This document shows positions 8,097-18,125 of a DNA stretch of 45,589 nucleotides, piece by piece. This stretch comes from Bremia lactucae (taxonomy: Eukaryota > Oomycota > Peronosporomycetes > Peronosporales > Peronosporaceae). A program made the translations under genes and the position numbers. The stretch spans positions 1,594,846-1,640,434 of the forward strand of contig NC_090617.1 of NCBI RefSeq assembly GCF_004359215.1, given 5' to 3'. The notes beneath the pieces were generated by a model that saw only the letters and a list, made by a program, of their open reading frames with translations, searched no databases and was not told the DNA's origin. Numbering within the stretch: the first letter of the stretch is position 1; each line of letters starts with the position of its first letter.

Positions 8097-11000
8097 TCAC
8101 TTAGTGCGGGCCAATTCCTCTACAAACTCGCCTAGCTCCTCCTGCATACGCTTTCTACTAACACTATTGTCATTCTTCAGTTCGAGCCACTTGCTGAACG
8201 CTGGAGCCAACAAGGCACCTTCCTTTACTAAATGCTTTAAAAGTCTCTTCACTTCTTCTGCAGGCATTAAGTAACATTAATTCAGTTCAACATTGCATCA
8301 CATCATATGTAAAAAGCACAATTTTTACCAGTGGCATTTCGAGTCTGCATCAGAGCCGAAACGAGTCGAACTTGGGTGTCTGTGTTACCGCAAAATCCCA
8401 TCAATAGCATACATCGTTCAGCAGACGGCAGCTCTCCTTCCTTTGACAGATTCAAAATAAAAATGCATGCATGGGTAGCAAAAAATGGATCGTTGCGCAT
8501 GTGATCAGGAATATTCAAAGTAATGAATGCGACAATTTCATCATATGAAGAGCCCTGACTGACACGCTCAACGAGGCCAAACGCGGTGTCTAATGCCAGT
8601 ATGTCCGCAATTTCGTACATTTTGATCCACTCCTGCATGTGAATATACGACTGTTTAAATGATGGAAAGATACTGAGAAGCGTCAGATTCGTTTCACTCA
8701 ATCCCTTCTTTGCTTTGACAGCATCGGCGGATTTCAAATTTTTCAAGATTTCTCCAATAACAGCAGCAAGGAAGCCGCCGTCAACCAGCTCTCGTAAAGC
8801 AATTATGTCTACCGCCTGCAGACAGCTACCGAGCATCCAATCCAGCGAGACGCCCGTAGTAGTCGATTCCATTATAAAATGCACAACAAAGTCCGACATG
8901 TATTCGTGGAGCTTTGGCACGTCACACCAAAGGTCGCTGCATAGCTCAATTGTCTTTTTAATGGCATACCGAATACTCACAAATGAAAGAGCATGTGTCC
9001 TTAGACTCAGCTGATACAATAATTCCATCATTTTCTTACGAATTTCCGCCTTGGCATCAATAGCATTTTTCAAAATTCCGAAAGCAAAAATGCGATTCAC
9101 GTCCTCGTGCTGCTTATATTCCTTCTGAAGCTCAGCAAGGCATGCTTCGGCTTCTTTTAAGTCGGCAATCAATGCATACTCCTCGGCAATTGACTTTGCT
9201 TTCTTGCCGATATTCTCAAGAGTTTCGTCGTCAAGCGAGGGTATAGCAATAGCAACAGGTGTGAGCGATTGTGGCTTTTTGCTGGAAACCACAACAGGAC
9301 TACGGCGACTAGCCGAAGAGCTAGCCGGTGCTCCAGGAGCGCCAGTGCGCGCTTGACGAGCGGCTACTCCAAACGCGGCGGGTCTGCCGGACGGTCCAGT
9401 CTTAACCGAATCATCACGCGCACCGAACCCACGTGGAAGTGCCATCTGTTTGTTGCTACCACGGCTGCTCATAGACTGCGACTGCTGGTATACTGGTACC
9501 ATTGTCGAACGGCTGTTGCTGTAGCTATCGCGATACGAGTTAGTACGTCGGTCCGATCGAAGATGATCGCGTTCATCACGGTCACGACCACCTCCACTGG
9601 GTGCACTGCTCGGCGGAGCGCGAGCCTCTCGTTCGGCTTCCTTTCGAATCTCGTTCAATGTTTTTTGCTTTAACTCCTTACGTCGCGGCTCCCATCGATG
9701 CTGACGCAACTCGATGACATCCTTAATCATAAAAGTAATACGGGATGACAGACGCTTGTCTTTCACGAGCTTAGCTTCTAGATAGCGGAAGTAGGAAGGC
9801 ATACAGCCTTGCGCCCCGTGCTTATCCAAATCTTTGCCCATAGTGGTAAGCAACTTAACCAAGGACTCGATGCTTTCTTCGTCAGGAGGGTTGTTCGGAT
9901 GCAAGCAAGCCAGTAATCCTTCACTGTTAGGACGAACATCCATAAGCTTCATGATACACTCGTGCATAATGCGTTCTTGAAGCATTCCTTTCCGATATAA
10001 TTCCCCAATGAAGCGAATGTTTCCCAGCATGCGCAGCTTCATAATCAGTCGCTTTTCCTCGTACTCAGCTTCCATCTGCGGTGTAATTTTACCTTCCTCC
10101 TTGTCCTTCGTGAATTTTTGTTCTAGCTCTTCGTAAATGTTATCGCGCTCAAACTCTTCTTGACAAGCGTTGAGTAATATACGCTTAAAAGAGCTTGTCT
10201 TAATAGCAACGCGACTGGCAACCTCGTGGCTTTCGTGCGGACCATTGAGCACCTGGTCGTCGCCCAAATCATCAAGATCTTGGCCAGACCAGTAATACCG
10301 AGGAGCTTTTGGGTCTTCAGCTACCCATATCTTGATAAATTTATGATCTCTCACTCGAACTTCACTCAGCTTAATGTTCGAAGGAGCAGGAATCGGCTCA
10401 AATTCTTCGCCACTGGCTGATTCTAGGGCACTAGTCCCATCATCAAATGGCCCAACCACCTCCGAGTCCGAATCGGACATAGCTGTCCAGTAAAACATCC
10501 CATCATCATCGTTCTGGACAATCTTTAAAAAAGACCAAACTTGCCAATTTGCTTCCAAGTGCACGCACAGGTCGGCGTACATATCACAGAAATTAGGCTC
10601 GCTGACTGCCTTGTCAAATATAATCTTAATGACAGTCTGCAACATCTCCAAACTTTCCATGTTAATACTTGTGAGTTGTCCAGCTAAACGGTCGAATTTC
10701 TCGCGAGTCATCTTGTTCATAATACCATTGACGTTCTTTTTCATCACATCCAAAATTGAGACATTCTTTGTAGGTATCCAGCGATTTGCTGAACGGCTCA
10801 AAGGCTGAACAGGGCCATCAAGAAGAGGCGGATCAGGAGGACCACCTCGACTGCCCCGACCACCTCGACCACCTCGATCTCCTCTTCCACCGCGCTTAGG
10901 GAGATCTTGAGACCGTGTCCACTGGGCCCCTCCGCGCGATCCACGTCCCGATCCACCAGGTTGCCTCTCGCCGCGTTCCCAACCAACGCCACTGCGTCCA

Positions 11001-12646
11001 CCTCTGGACCCACCGCGAGAGATAGCAACTTCACTGGTAATATCCATCGACGGCCAGTCGGAATTTGAAGAGCTTGAAGCGTTTGGAATGTCTTTGTACA
11101 TATCCCGAAAGCTACAAGTTCATAATACGTTTGTAAGTATCTACGATGACGAACTGTCGAACCAAAGACTACAATATTCGAGTAAAGATGTACCTTGTCA
11201 AAGCTTCAAGCGAATAGGTTGCCTTGCCAGTAATCTTGTCCTTTATCGTTGCAATACCCTTTGTCGTTGTGTCAACATCATTGGGTACCGGCATTTCCAT
11301 TCTATCTTCGTGAACATATTGTACGACCGGCATGATTGGGTCCTTTTGAACAGAAGCCATTTTTTCTGGAGAAACGATAGTTGATTCCCTGGCAGGAATG
11401 TGCTTTACACTGGCAACATCTGTCTTTCCTATATCGAAAGATAGATCTTCAGAACCACATATAGATGTAGTTGTGGTAGTTGCAGTCGTCGAAATTTTTG
11501 TAGAAGACCCGCTATGCCTCACTATTAAGTTGCTCTCCGTCGATGTGGCTCCATCCTTATCATTCAGGTCACCGGACCTCTGCGCTAAACATGAGCCGTT
11601 TACTGCTTCAGGCTCCGCAACAACTGAAGGCACATTTTTTCCAGTAGCAGCCGTTCCAAGCGAATTTGATACAGAATTCTCGGTTTCGTGTAATTGCGAC
11701 TCTGACTCCGTCTTTGGCGTGCGTAACATTGGCTCCTTGACAAGTGACAGCTCTTTTTTTTGTGGGGTGCTCTGAGCTGAAGTGCTTGTGCTGGACCCGG
11801 CAACCTTCCCATCATCTAATTTGATGCTATTATCTGTCGAACTTACCGAGGACGACTTGTTTCCAATCACGATGGGTTTGCCGGTTCGAGGATCAACAAT
11901 TTCAAGTCTCTTACGCTCTCGCTTCGGCGGCGGTTGATGATTCGGCTGTACAGACATGGGCATCGGCATTGCCCCCATGCCCATACTCATATCATGCACT
12001 GGAGGCATTCCATACATATGCGGACCTCGAACGTATGGACCAGGGTCCATCATGTAATGCGGCGAAATTTGCATCTGTGGCCGATAATATCCTTGCGATG
12101 TTGAATTCATGTTCCCTCGAGGCATTACCTGTTGCTGGTGGTGCATGGCACCTCGTGGAATCCGTAGGCGGGGATGCTGGTGGTGGTGGCCCCCTGGAGG
12201 TCCTCGCATCTGTTGATACATGCCACCTCCTGGCTGGTGACCCATCGGCGGTGGTGGGCGATGGCTTATTGCACTATCGTAAGGTCTTGCCGTCTAGAAT
12301 ATAGAGGAGTATAAGTGAGGAAGCACAAAGATCGGGAATGCGGAAAGGGAAACGCACATGTTGCAGGTTAAAACCTCCACTCTGCTTAAAGACTGGGGCG
12401 TTAACGTCCATTCCGTCCGCTCCAGGTGACGTGATTTGAGAGTGTGTGTCATGCTGCTGCGCAGTCTTGGGTCTGTACTCTATAGTGTCATAAGACGCAG
12501 TCAGTTAAGCACAAAGTCGAGGATCATATGGCGCGAGTAGTGAAGCGGGTACCGAGGGGTTGCAGGTTGCCGCGAGGGTGCGGTACGCCATTACTGGAGC
12601 CGTAGCCGCCGCTGCCAGAATTGGAATTGAAATGCTGCGACTTCAT
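8097..12646 (-). CDS. eIF4G-like translation initiation scaffold
   Basis: Five exons join in phase: 12,553-12,646, 12,358-12,479, 11,194-12,293, 8,329-11,111 and 8,097-8,257, giving 1,419 residues. eIF4G bridges eIF4E, eIF4A and eIF3 on mRNA in the cytoplasm. The N-terminus (about 1-430) is low complexity, rich in Gly, Pro, His, Met and then Ser/Thr. An RGG box follows at about 471-535, a MIF4G domain at about 560-970 (MTREKFDRLAGQL, SFKRILLNACQEEFERD), then a Ser/Arg linker and an MA3 domain from about 1,065 to the C-terminal part. The putative eIF4E site (TYSLEALTSF, about 432-440) is Y-x4-L-T and not Y-x4-L-hydrophobic, and an intron splits it. MIF4G carries a roughly 115-residue insertion. 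The last intron follows ...QTRNAT, and reading through it gives a false stop at 8,303. Confidence 0.9.
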
Positions 12647-12779
12647 GCTTTCATCAACTTCTCGTCAAAGTTCTCCCCTTGTCGCGGGTGAAGGGGGACT
12701 GAAAAATGGGAGCCAAGTGAGCCAGCAACGGGTTTGTGTAACGCTAGTGTGTCGTAAAAGGAATCTTTATTTTAGTTTA

Positions 12780-14503
12780 CTATGACCCAGGTATATTACT
12801 GCCGATGAATGCCGCAGCAATTGCCGCATTTGTGCGTTCCTCTTCTTGCTGAAGTTGAAGCTTTAATAAGGATTTAGGTAAAGACGTTGATGCCGACAGC
12901 GCAGCATCAGATACAGGTCTCTCCTGCATCAAGAGCTGCGAGTAACAGCAGGAAACGTCAAAGTAACCACTCACCATCATTCCGAAATCGTTACCTCATC
13001 CTCAGTCACTACAACGGGGGCCAATTCGTCCCGTTCGAGCTCGGCATTCAAGTCCAACGTGAATCGATGGGAAAGAAGCTGCCTCAAATCGTAACCTTTT
13101 CGACGTAACTATTCAGATCATAACAATAAATATCGTAGTTTCCCATTGACGTATCTATGACCTTGTTGTACCTGAAGCGGAGCGTCGTCGTCTTCAATCA
13201 ATTCCAGTAGAGATAGAAAGCATGGACTGAGGAAATTTCCACTAGTCGTATCGTCGTAGAAAAAGTCCTCTGGAATCTATCAATCAATCATGAGATGTTC
13301 TCAAAAGCTGCAAAATCGATTTGCTTGAATTACCTGTTTCAATTGCGTTATTAGCAGCTTTGTAAACGCCAGAAAGAGTGGCACATACTTTGAAAGAGCT
13401 CGCTCGCATGAGCACATAAGTGCGACGAGCTTAAATAATTCCATTAGTTTTATGCTAAGGTTACTTCTCATTATGTAATGCAAAATTGCTGCTTACCTGC
13501 TTCCATTGATTGAGTGCTGCTAACGATGAAAGCTGCAGGAAAATCAGAAACGATAATTGGAGCTCACCAATGAGTTCTTTCCAGTCACTACCAAACTCCG
13601 ACTTAATTAGTTCTTCTAGCATCTCACTTCATTGACATCACCATTTCACTATTAGTCAAGACAGGCTCTAGAAGTAATGCATCAACGCACCTTTTATCGA
13701 AGTGATATGCTGTCCTCGCCTCTGCCGACAGATCTGTGCGTGCTCTAGGCAGCGTAGTAAAGCGTACTGTTCGAGGTAAGTCGGGAAAGTATGGAATTAC
13801 GTCGTCTTGTGTCCTAGACGAGGTTCCTACATCCTCATCTGCACATCCTGGAAGAAGAATAGCGCCAAAATCCACGCCGCAACGCTGCAACAACATTGTG
13901 GTCATGTCAGTAGCAGCTCCAACAATCGACTTGTAACAACAGATCAACCTGCAACACCGAAGAAGATATGTAACACGAAAGTCGCTGCCACGTCTTCAAA
14001 TGCTGCTTTGAGTACGGTCCGAGTCCCCCATCCAGCTGAAATGACAGCACCGCACCTGCGAGATGCCCTAATTAACAATGCAATAGTGATAAGATTTCCT
14101 TCATATGCGTACGCTCGAGATTCTCCACGTTGAGCCCTTGTTTTGGCGGTCCCAGCTCTTCTTTTTCCAAGCTCCACTCACGCACAATTACTTGTGAATG
14201 GCGCTTTACGTGCACGAAAAAGCCTTGACGGATGCCATGTTCTTGCTCACGTGAGCGAAAAAGCACAAAGTGAATTCCCAAAGGAATAAACTTGACGCCC
14301 TGAAACTTAGCACCCGTACGAAAAACCTCGTAGTCAACACCCAATTCCGTCTCCGGAGGGACGTTCAGACAAACAAGGAAGCCACCGATGCCACTAATAC
14401 CGCTAATGCTTTCATTTACGCTGGCATCGGATTTTGTATCGTTGATAATTTGAGACGCGCACGGTGTCAGTTCGGCGCAATGACCTTTGCTGGTTCCAGC
14501 CAT
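12780..14503 (-). CDS. AAR2: AAR2 splicing factor homologue (U5 snRNP assembly)
   Basis: Eight exons join in phase: 14,113-14,503, 13,949-14,067, 13,691-13,884, 13,497-13,626, 13,334-13,429, 13,172-13,276, 12,995-13,108 and 12,780-12,935, giving 434 residues. AAR2 holds PRP8 during U5 snRNP maturation in yeast and human. The N-terminal beta domain shows the family text ELGVDYEVF...KFQGVKFIPLGIHFVLF and then GFFVHVKRHSQVIVREW. The helical C-terminal domain includes SEFGSDWKELIGELQLSFL, LNQWKQ and IPEDFFYDDTTSGNFL, and ends near APVVVTEDE. The last exon adds a Gln/Glu-rich tail. Without that splice the frame stops at 12,977 after TISE; the phase-0 junction favours the longer form. The family is usually about 350-400 residues. 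It ends 133 bp from the eIF4G start. Confidence 0.9.
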
Positions 14504-14589
14504 TGTTGCATGTAGGGGTACACTTTTAAGAAGGAAATAGGTTTTTGACGAGGGTTATATTAAAACAATACCAAGACACTACGTAAATT

Positions 14590-15228
14590 CTACATCGCAA
14601 TCAAAACAAAGGCACTAAAGCAGTAAATAGCTACAATTGATGTCTTCAGATTCTCGGCTTGAGAGACGGCGGGGGTTGGAGATACTTCGTTGACTTTTGA
14701 TCCATGAGAGAAGCGAGGCTTGATCTTTGGAGTCATCATATTAAATGAGCCATCGTTGCTACTGCTGCTTTGGCTACCAAAAGTTGAGGAAGAGGATGAC
14801 ATTGATGTGGAAGCTCCGCTCAGAGAAGTTCCACTAAGATCTGCCTCGCCACTGCAGCCCATAGCAGCAAGCTCTTCCTTTGAAAAGCTATTAAAAACAC
14901 CTGGATGAGTCGGTTTAGCCCACGAGGCGGAATCATCGAAATTAGCTGAAGGCGTCCATGTGCAGCATGGATCACCCAACTCTTGTCCATTGGTTGCGCC
15001 ATCGCCATCTGAGTCCGCTTGGCACAGCTCTGTTGTCCACTCATGGTCAGCAGCTTGAAATGCCTTTCCGAATGGATTTGTCATTCCTCCACCTGCAGAA
15101 TTTTCGTGGCCTAGTGCAGCAATGCCGATTACCCCGTTGCCATTTGGAATTAAAGCAACATACGAAGGACGAGCGTTGGAGTGTATTAAAAACGATGATA
15201 AAATGCAATAGCACAATGGCAACTTCAT
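14590..15228 (-). CDS. Temptin-like secreted, probably GPI-anchored protein
   Basis: Single exon, 212 residues. A signal peptide (about 1-19, cut near NA-RP) is followed by a temptin-type Cys/Cys domain: YVALIPNGNGVIG, then FQAADHEWTTELCQADSDGD, GATNGQELGDPCCTW and KPTHPGVF. The DxDxDGxxNGxE segment is an EF-hand-like calcium loop. Residues about 130-185 are a Ser/Thr-rich linker, and the C-terminus ends in a hydrophobic segment (SIVAIYCFSAFVLIAM), together suggesting a GPI anchor at the cell surface. Temptin was first named as a mollusc pheromone component; oomycetes carry expanded families of unknown role, so no function is claimed. The gene lies 86 bp from the AAR2 start, same strand. Confidence 0.85.
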   Translation of the reverse strand: MKLPLCYCILSSFLIHSNARPSYVALIPNGNGVIGIAALGHENSAGGGMTNPFGKAFQAADHEWTTELCQADSDGDGATNGQELGDPCCTWTPSANFDDSASWAKPTHPGVFNSFSKEELAAMGCSGEADLSGTSLSGASTSMSSSSSTFGSQSSSSNDGSFNMMTPKIKPRFSHGSKVNEVSPTPAVSQAENLKTSIVAIYCFSAFVLIAM

Positions 15229-15729
15229 AGTCTTCTGTTAGCGAGACTAAGTAGGAGGTTTGCTGGTAAACGAGTTGTGGCGAATGAAGCAGCGCAAAAG
15301 CCAAAAGTTTATCATCATGCCTTGCTGGCAAGTAACTATCAGCTATCAATCGGGTTTAAACAATTGTCTTATATAGATACGTCGCTTAAACTATTTGGTA
15401 ATCGTGACGTCTGGCTGGCTGATTGATGGGTCGATTATTGTTTGGCGTTTCATGAATATGTATACGCTGGATGCTGGATGAAGAATGTGAAGGATGGTTC
15501 TCTCTTAACACGAATCCCGCCGGTGGTAATTTGGCCTTATTTCCTTTTCTTATACTTATAATAACATTTTTTCTGCGGTAGGCTGAAAGATTCAATCGCA
15601 CGGTCTTTTAGTGAGAACCGAAGAAGATGTTGACACAATGCTATAAACGGGTCCTCCTACTTGCCAATTGCATTTCCTTTTACCGGATGCAACGATAGAG
15701 CTGGAGGTCTTATCAAATTATGACACTTT
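15229..15729. other. Intergenic region upstream of the temptin-like gene
   Basis: Likely holds the promoter of the temptin-like gene. A 71-codon minus frame at 15,386-15,601 has no motif I recognise and is left out. Confidence 0.4.
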
Positions 15730-16097
15730 ATGACAATACATGCTCAAGCCGAATTGCAGCTGATGCACGCATTTTTAACGGCCTTCATTGAGTCTTACAT
15801 GTAGGAAACGCACGCTGACATGATAAAAGCATTGTCTTTGTGAAGTTTTAAACTAAAGACCGATATTAGCAAAGAGAGAGCGAATATTGTAAACAGACTC
15901 TAGGCGTCAATTCTTCAACACTATGCTTTCTTCCATTAGAGGAGTTCCAACTATAATTATTCAGATGTGTTCCAAGCTCACCAGTCACGAACAGTGCTGC
16001 AACCGCTGCAGGCCGAGCAACGTAATATCAATGACACTTTGGCTCAACAACTTCGAAAATTTGAAAAAAAAAGTGAATATGCAACGCTTCAGTAGCT
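15730..16097 (+). CDS. Possible small coiled-coil protein, exon structure unresolved
   Basis: An ATG at 15,730 opens MTIHAQAELQLMHAFLTAFI and ends in a donor-like site at about 15,801 (ACAT/GTAGGA). A second coding block at about 15,966-16,097 reads TVLQPLQAEQRNINDTLAQQ, continues LRKFEKKSEYATLQ and stops at 16,097, behind a good acceptor (TTATTCAG). I could not find a middle exon that joins both in phase, so the model is incomplete. Composition (amphipathic, Gln/Glu/Leu-rich) suggests a small helical adaptor. No family recognised. Confidence 0.3.
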
Positions 16098-16320
16098 TAA
16101 ATTTGCCTCCTGCTTGACTCGGCTCAGCGAATTGCCGAGGCTCAAAAAGAAGTTCACGTGACTTTGAGAAGGTGGCACAGAAGCGATCACAAACACCGGC
16201 TTCTCTATCTGCCGAAGCATTTAGCGTTAATGCATGTATGAGCGCAATAAAGCTCAACGAGACAATCGTTGGAATATTAATTGCCCACTGTCGTAGCCAC
16301 CCCAGTAAGGCTGACTTCAT
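15985..16320 (-). CDS. Possible small membrane or signal-peptide protein
   Basis: The 111-codon minus frame starts MKSALLGWLRQW and continues with a hydrophobic segment (about 13-33: INIPTIVSLSFIALIHALTL), then a Cys-containing polar stretch. The start lies 120 bp from the divergent ESSS gene. The 3' half overlaps the plus-strand coiled-coil block on the opposite strand and becomes rich in Lys, Phe and Leu, so the real end may lie earlier through splicing. Unrecognised; at best one of the two overlapping models is right in the overlap. Confidence 0.3.
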   Translation of the reverse strand: MKSALLGWLRQWAINIPTIVSLSFIALIHALTLNASADREAGVCDRFCATFSKSRELLFEPRQFAEPSQAGGKFKLLKRCIFTFFFKFSKLLSQSVIDITLLGLQRLQHCS

Positions 16321-16440
16321 CAGTTAACGCATTGGCATGGCAATACATTCATTTACATTCTTTACATAGGATTTGTTTTGATTTTGGGCCTCCTTTTTAT
16401 CCAATCAAATGGCATCCCATCAATTTTTGCAAACACACAG

Positions 16441-16841
16441 ATGTCTGTTTTAGATAACATGCAGCCCATAATGACTCGATATGTACGCCTTCTTGGTGCC
16501 CGCGGCTTATCCAACCATGCCAAGTCTCACGTGCACATGCCGGAGACAGCGATGCTCAGTAACAACGTGGGTCATTTTCTCTAGTGTTGCGGTACTTTTA
16601 TTCGTTAAAGTTGTTCATCGGATTAGGGTACGCACCGGTTTGAGCGCAAGGGCTGGGAATATTCAGCGTACATGGGAATGCTAGGCGGTCCCATCGTGCT
16701 GTATTTAGGGCTTAATAACGTGCCAGAAACAGATTCAGACGTCTTTGCCAGGTATGTTCCTGCTTCTCCGACAAGGCTGCTAATAATGCTAATCTGGTTC
16801 CCTGTCGAAGGGAGGAAGCTTTAAAAAAACGCACCGAGTAA
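16441..16841 (+). CDS. Mitochondrial complex I ESSS/NDUFB11-like subunit
   Basis: Three exons join in phase (16,441-16,566, 16,627-16,751, 16,811-16,841; introns of 60 and 59 bp) to give 93 residues. The N-terminus is basic and mitochondrial-targeting-like (TRYVRLLGARGLSNHAKSHV). Then come FERKGWEYSAYMGMLGG, one membrane span (about 57-73) and the tail NNVPETDSDVFAREEALKKR. An aromatic stretch, a single span and a W/F-x-R-E-E-A tail are typical of ESSS/NDUFB11, an accessory subunit of the complex I membrane arm. The ATG at 16,441 is the first in frame after an upstream stop-free stretch lacking ATG; M7 is an alternative. Family assignment is by pattern memory and moderately sure; the gene model is strong. 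Confidence 0.7.
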
Positions 16842-16987
16842 TCTCTCAAGAACTACCTTTGCCCATTTAATGCCTTGCAAACTCGATGAGAATATCACTA
16901 ATCACACCATTCTTACAATTCACGCGCTTATGAGTGAGCAATCATAGGCTTTGGACATAAGTAAACGTTTTACTACTTTAAAAACTA

Positions 16988-17968
16988 TTAATTCTTAAGC
17001 AATTTCAAAAGTGCCTTGATTTCCGCTGTAGTACCACCGCTCGAGGTGAGTATGTCCGTCTTGCCAACCTGCTGGCGAATGAGGCTGCAGAGCACATTGC
17101 CGACACCCAACTCCAAAAAATGAGTCACGCCATTATCCACGCAAAAATCGACGCTGTCACTCCAGCGAACGGCGTGCACAACCTGATCCTCTAAAACTCG
17201 TGCAATCTCTACTGGTGTTTTTTTCGACGCCTTCGCTTCAACATTCCATACCAACGGCACTTTTGGCTCGTGGAGCTTTTCGTCGTCGAGCAATTGTTGC
17301 AGGTGCTCGTGTAGCTCCAATTTTGCAGGTTCCATCAGTGCACAGTGAAACGGAGCACTTACGTTAAGAATTACCGCACGTCTCGCTACTCTAGTGGATT
17401 TCGCGCGAGCAATCGCAGCGTCGACAGCTCGTGCGTCACCACTTATGACAATCTGTTGGTTTGAGTTATAATTTGCGATTTGGCACACTTTCCCAGTGCT
17501 GGCTGACGCCTCATGACATAGTGACAAGGCGTCTTCAGCACGCACAGGCATGAGAGCTGCCATAGAACCTACTCCAGGAGCCACCGCTCGCTGCATAGCC
17601 AACCCACGAACGTGCACGAGACGAGCCGCGTCTGCAAACTTAATGGAATCAGCCGCCACTAGTGCCGTGTACTCGCCGAGTGAATGACCTAAAACAAACT
17701 GCACAGGTGGTAGCTCCATTTCGTGCTGCAAAACCTGCAGCACTGCAATTGACATGGAGAGAAGCGCTGGTTGGGCCACGTGGGTGGATGTGAGATCATC
17801 AGCCGGACCTTCAGTCATCCGACGTCTCAAATTAAGCCCTGTGGCCTCGCTGGCTTCCTCCAGCACATCACCAACAACGCGCGGCCAATCTGCCAGCAGA
17901 TCTTTAACCATGCCCACGCGCTGACTGCCCTGGCCTGGAAAGACAAGCGCGAGACGACGCGACGCCAT
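16988..17968 (-). CDS. fabD/MCAT: Malonyl-CoA:acyl carrier protein transacylase
   Basis: Single exon, 326 residues, full family length (about 310-320). It transfers malonyl groups from CoA to acyl carrier protein in type II fatty acid synthesis. Visible motifs are FPGQGSQ (10-16), the nucleophile elbow GHSLGE with Ser96, Arg121 in HVRGLAMQ, the NSNQQIVISG strand (168-177) and the active-site His208 in SAPFHCALMEP. The N-terminus has no clear long targeting peptide, so mitochondrial location is assumed from other eukaryotes and not seen. The stop is 146 bp from the convergent ESSS gene and the start is 157 bp from the THOC2 stop. Confidence 0.95.
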   Translation of the reverse strand: MASRRLALVFPGQGSQRVGMVKDLLADWPRVVGDVLEEASEATGLNLRRRMTEGPADDLTSTHVAQPALLSMSIAVLQVLQHEMELPPVQFVLGHSLGEYTALVAADSIKFADAARLVHVRGLAMQRAVAPGVGSMAALMPVRAEDALSLCHEASASTGKVCQIANYNSNQQIVISGDARAVDAAIARAKSTRVARRAVILNVSAPFHCALMEPAKLELHEHLQQLLDDEKLHEPKVPLVWNVEAKASKKTPVEIARVLEDQVVHAVRWSDSVDFCVDNGVTHFLELGVGNVLCSLIRQQVGKTDILTSSGGTTAEIKALLKLLKN

Positions 17969-18125
17969 ACTTACGAGTTTAGTTCTTCACTTATTGATTT
18001 GTAGCGCACGAAACAAGCACATCAAGTACAAGAGACATATATCTACTTTCTTATTAAGCTAAAGGGCACCAATAGTCCTCCTCTTCTTGCGGTTAAAATC
18101 AACATGACAGTCTTTATTTTTCATT

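Noticed and set aside
8715..9673. Long plus-strand ORFs opposite the eIF4G gene
   Set aside because: They are antisense shadows of a well-supported gene, Arg/Ser-rich from codon complementarity, with no motif or splice logic.
10798..11034. Val/Glu-rich minus ORF in the RGG-box region
   Set aside because: Alternative frame of the GGR repeats of eIF4G; the eIF4G frame is continuous and in phase with its exons.
14820..15349. Extra ORFs overlapping the temptin-like gene
   Set aside because: Other frames of the same exon; the 212-residue frame has signal peptide, Cys pattern and hydrophobic tail.
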